Shown here: piece by piece, positions 62,900 through 64,000 of the stretch
Layout: each line of letters begins with the position of its first letter
Numbering within the stretch: the first letter of the stretch is position 1
NCBI RefSeq assembly: GCF_000165835.1
Contig: NC_014640.1
Location: 682,001-746,000 of the forward strand
DNA: 64,000 nt
Direction of reading: 5' to 3'
Source of the DNA: Achromobacter xylosoxidans A8
Lineage (GTDB): Bacteria; Pseudomonadota; Gammaproteobacteria; Burkholderiales; Burkholderiaceae_B
Translations under genes and position numbers: made by a program
The notes under the pieces: model-generated
What the model saw: the letters and a program-made list of their open reading frames with translations, nothing else
Told to the model about the DNA's origin: nothing
The model's database searches: none

Positions 62900-63796
62900 T
62901 CAGGACGGCTGCCCGGGCGGCGGGAACAGGCGCACGAAGCTGGCGAGCAGGGGATCGCGCTGGTCGGCGCGCCAGACCAGCTCCAGATCGAACGTCAGGT
63001 CTATGCCGCCGACCTCCTTGAAGACCACGCCAGCGGGGCCGTGCTGCATGAACGAGGCGGGAATGACGGCGCAGCCCAGCCCGGCCGACACCAGCCCCAG
63101 AATGGTGGGAAGATCGGTCGCCACGGCAGCCGGCCGGGTCATCGGAATGCCGGCGGCCCTGAGGATGCGCACCAGCGCGTCATAGTGCGAGGGCGACCCG
63201 GCGCGCGGGAACAGAATGAATTTCTGGCCGGCCAGATCCTTGAGCGTGCGGACGCTTCCCGCGCCGCGCGCCACCGCCGCGGGCATGGCCAGGATCATGC
63301 GGTCTTCATAGATTTTCAGCCCCTCTACTTCGCTGTCGAGCGGAGAGCGCCAAGCGACGATACCGGCGTCCAATTCATGGCGCTTGATCGCATCCAGCTG
63401 CCAGGCCGACAGGCCGGGTTCCACCATCACGTCGGTATCGGGCGAGGCGCGCGACAAGGCGGCGATCGCCCGTCCCAGGCCGGGCAGCCAGCTATAGCCG
63501 GGCATGACGCCGATCTTCAGCGAGCCGGCCTTGCCGTTGGCCGCCAGCGCGACCTGCGCCCGCAAGGCCTCGCTGCCCGCCAGCATCAGCTTCGCCTGGG
63601 CCAGCAGGGCCTCGCCGGCCCGCGTCAATGCCACGCCGCGCGGCAGCCGCACCAGCAGTTGCGCGCCCAGTTCCTCTTCCAGGGCCATCATCTGGCGGGA
63701 TAGCGCGGGCTGGGCGATATGCAAAGCCTTGGCCGCGCCGGCGACACTGCCGGCCGCGCATACGGCCGCGAAATAACGCAACTGCCTCAACTCCAT
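62900..63796 (-). CDS. LysR-family transcriptional regulator
   Basis: A 298-residue LysR protein. The winged helix is at about 1-60 (MELRQLRYFAAVCAAGSVAG, then AQPALSRQMMALEEELGAQL), followed by the effector domain. ATG 63796 has GGGAGG 6 nt upstream and matches the family start; an upstream ATG at 63814 is weaker. It is divergent from the gene at the right edge, with an inverted repeat between them. Confidence 0.9.
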   Translation of the reverse strand: MELRQLRYFAAVCAAGSVAGAAKALHIAQPALSRQMMALEEELGAQLLVRLPRGVALTRAGEALLAQAKLMLAGSEALRAQVALAANGKAGSLKIGVMPGYSWLPGLGRAIAALSRASPDTDVMVEPGLSAWQLDAIKRHELDAGIVAWRSPLDSEVEGLKIYEDRMILAMPAAVARGAGSVRTLKDLAGQKFILFPRAGSPSHYDALVRILRAAGIPMTRPAAVATDLPTILGLVSAGLGCAVIPASFMQHGPAGVVFKEVGGIDLTFDLELVWRADQRDPLLASFVRLFPPPGQPS

Positions 63797-63832
63797 GCCA
63801 TGCCTCCCAGGCATACGTAATGCTCAACAAAA

Positions 63833-63858
63833 GTATTTGTTTCGACGGCTACAAATAC
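63833..63858. promoter_or_regulatory. LysR-type operator candidate GTATTTGT-N10-ACAAATAC
   Basis: Perfect 8-bp arms separated by 10 bp in the 106-bp divergent gap. This is the length and position expected for a LysR-type binding site. A TATATT sequence (63860-63865) just to the right could be a -10 for the right-edge gene. Confidence 0.6.
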
Positions 63859-63902
63859 CTATATTTTCCGGTTGAATCCCATAACGTATACCCAAAAGGT
63901 CT

Positions 63903-64000
63903 ATGAAAAAAGCCACCTTCCGCGATTCGCCGTCGTTGCGTGACCGGCGGGTCGCGCACCTGCCCGCGCGCAACCCGCAGTGCGCGACGGCCTTCACCGA
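63903..64000 (+). CDS. Partial gene cut by the right edge, unknown
   Basis: The frame starts ATG 63903 (MKKATFRDSPSLRDRR, then VAHLPARNPQ) with AAAAGG 3-8 nt upstream and stays open for 32 codons to the edge. Divergence from a LysR gene with an operator-like repeat suggests a regulated metabolic or transport gene. The visible residues do not identify a family. Confidence 0.6.
   Translation, partial: MKKATFRDSPSLRDRRVAHLPARNPQCATAFT

Overview
The window looks like chromosomal DNA of a high-GC betaproteobacterium of the Alcaligenaceae, most likely Achromobacter or a close Bordetella relative. The reasons are the GC-rich third codon positions, three Bug-type (TctC-like) periplasmic binding proteins, many LysR regulators, and housekeeping proteins (NrdA, GltX, TyrS, GlyA, RplM/RpsI, ErpA, FabI) of Burkholderiales type. 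I read this from protein resemblance, not from a database search. I see no insertion sequence, integrase, phage gene or CRISPR array.

Layout. 1-2.1 kb: the N-terminal two thirds of nrdA (minus strand, cut by the left edge), with a promoter covered by two NrdR boxes. 2.2-6.3 kb: a fused indolepyruvate ferredoxin oxidoreductase divergent from an Lrp-type regulator. 6.3-11.2 kb: a Bug protein plus an alpha/beta hydrolase divergent from a LysR regulator, then a lipoprotein and an MFS exporter. 11.3-15.3 kb: gltX divergent from a PatZ-like acetyltransferase. 15.3-18.6 kb: a NitT/TauT-type ABC operon ending in an isochorismatase-fold hydrolase. 19-21.6 kb: carboxylesterase and darP divergent from pmbA. 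21.8-27.7 kb: an orphan TRAP binding protein, then livJ-livHMGF. 28-31.4 kb: rplM-rpsI, argC, a coiled-coil membrane protein and erpA. 31.4-36.3 kb: anmK and an M23 endopeptidase divergent from tyrS and a PEBP protein. 36.3-42.1 kb: a LysE exporter, glyA, nrdR, a GlxA-type regulator with a second isochorismatase-fold hydrolase, and ribD. 42.1-45.8 kb: a poorly known pair, a large membrane lipoprotein and a DUF3142 lipoprotein. 46.6-51.4 kb: the stress operon prkA-yeaH-spoVR. 51.5 kb: tRNA-Ser(GGA). 51.7-57.2 kb: a PhoX-type phosphatase, a beta-propeller protein, and a Bug protein divergent from a LysR gene that begins with a hexanucleotide repeat. 57.3-59.6 kb: a small unknown protein, a Nudix-related NadQ/NrtR-like regulator, and nadC. 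59.7-64 kb: a lipoprotein Bug, a YebE-type TerB protein, OsmC, fabI, and a LysR regulator divergent from a gene cut by the right edge.

How parts connect. nrdR (38.6 kb) and a clear NrdR target, the nrdA promoter (2.0 kb), lie in the same window. The regulator upstream of nadC is followed by a strong nadC promoter with two inverted repeats of the same type, one over the -10 and one over the start codon; this suggests local feedback control of NAD synthesis. Metabolite import dominates the accessory content (three Bug, one TRAP, one NitT/TauT ABC and one Liv ABC system), usually beside a LysR regulator or a hydrolase.

The points most worth following are the (TGCCCC)n tract in the LysR gene at 56.25 kb, the nadC operators, the DUF3142/lipoprotein pair, the PatZ-like protein with an eroded ATP-grasp region, and the GlxA/hydrolase pair set between nrdR and ribD.
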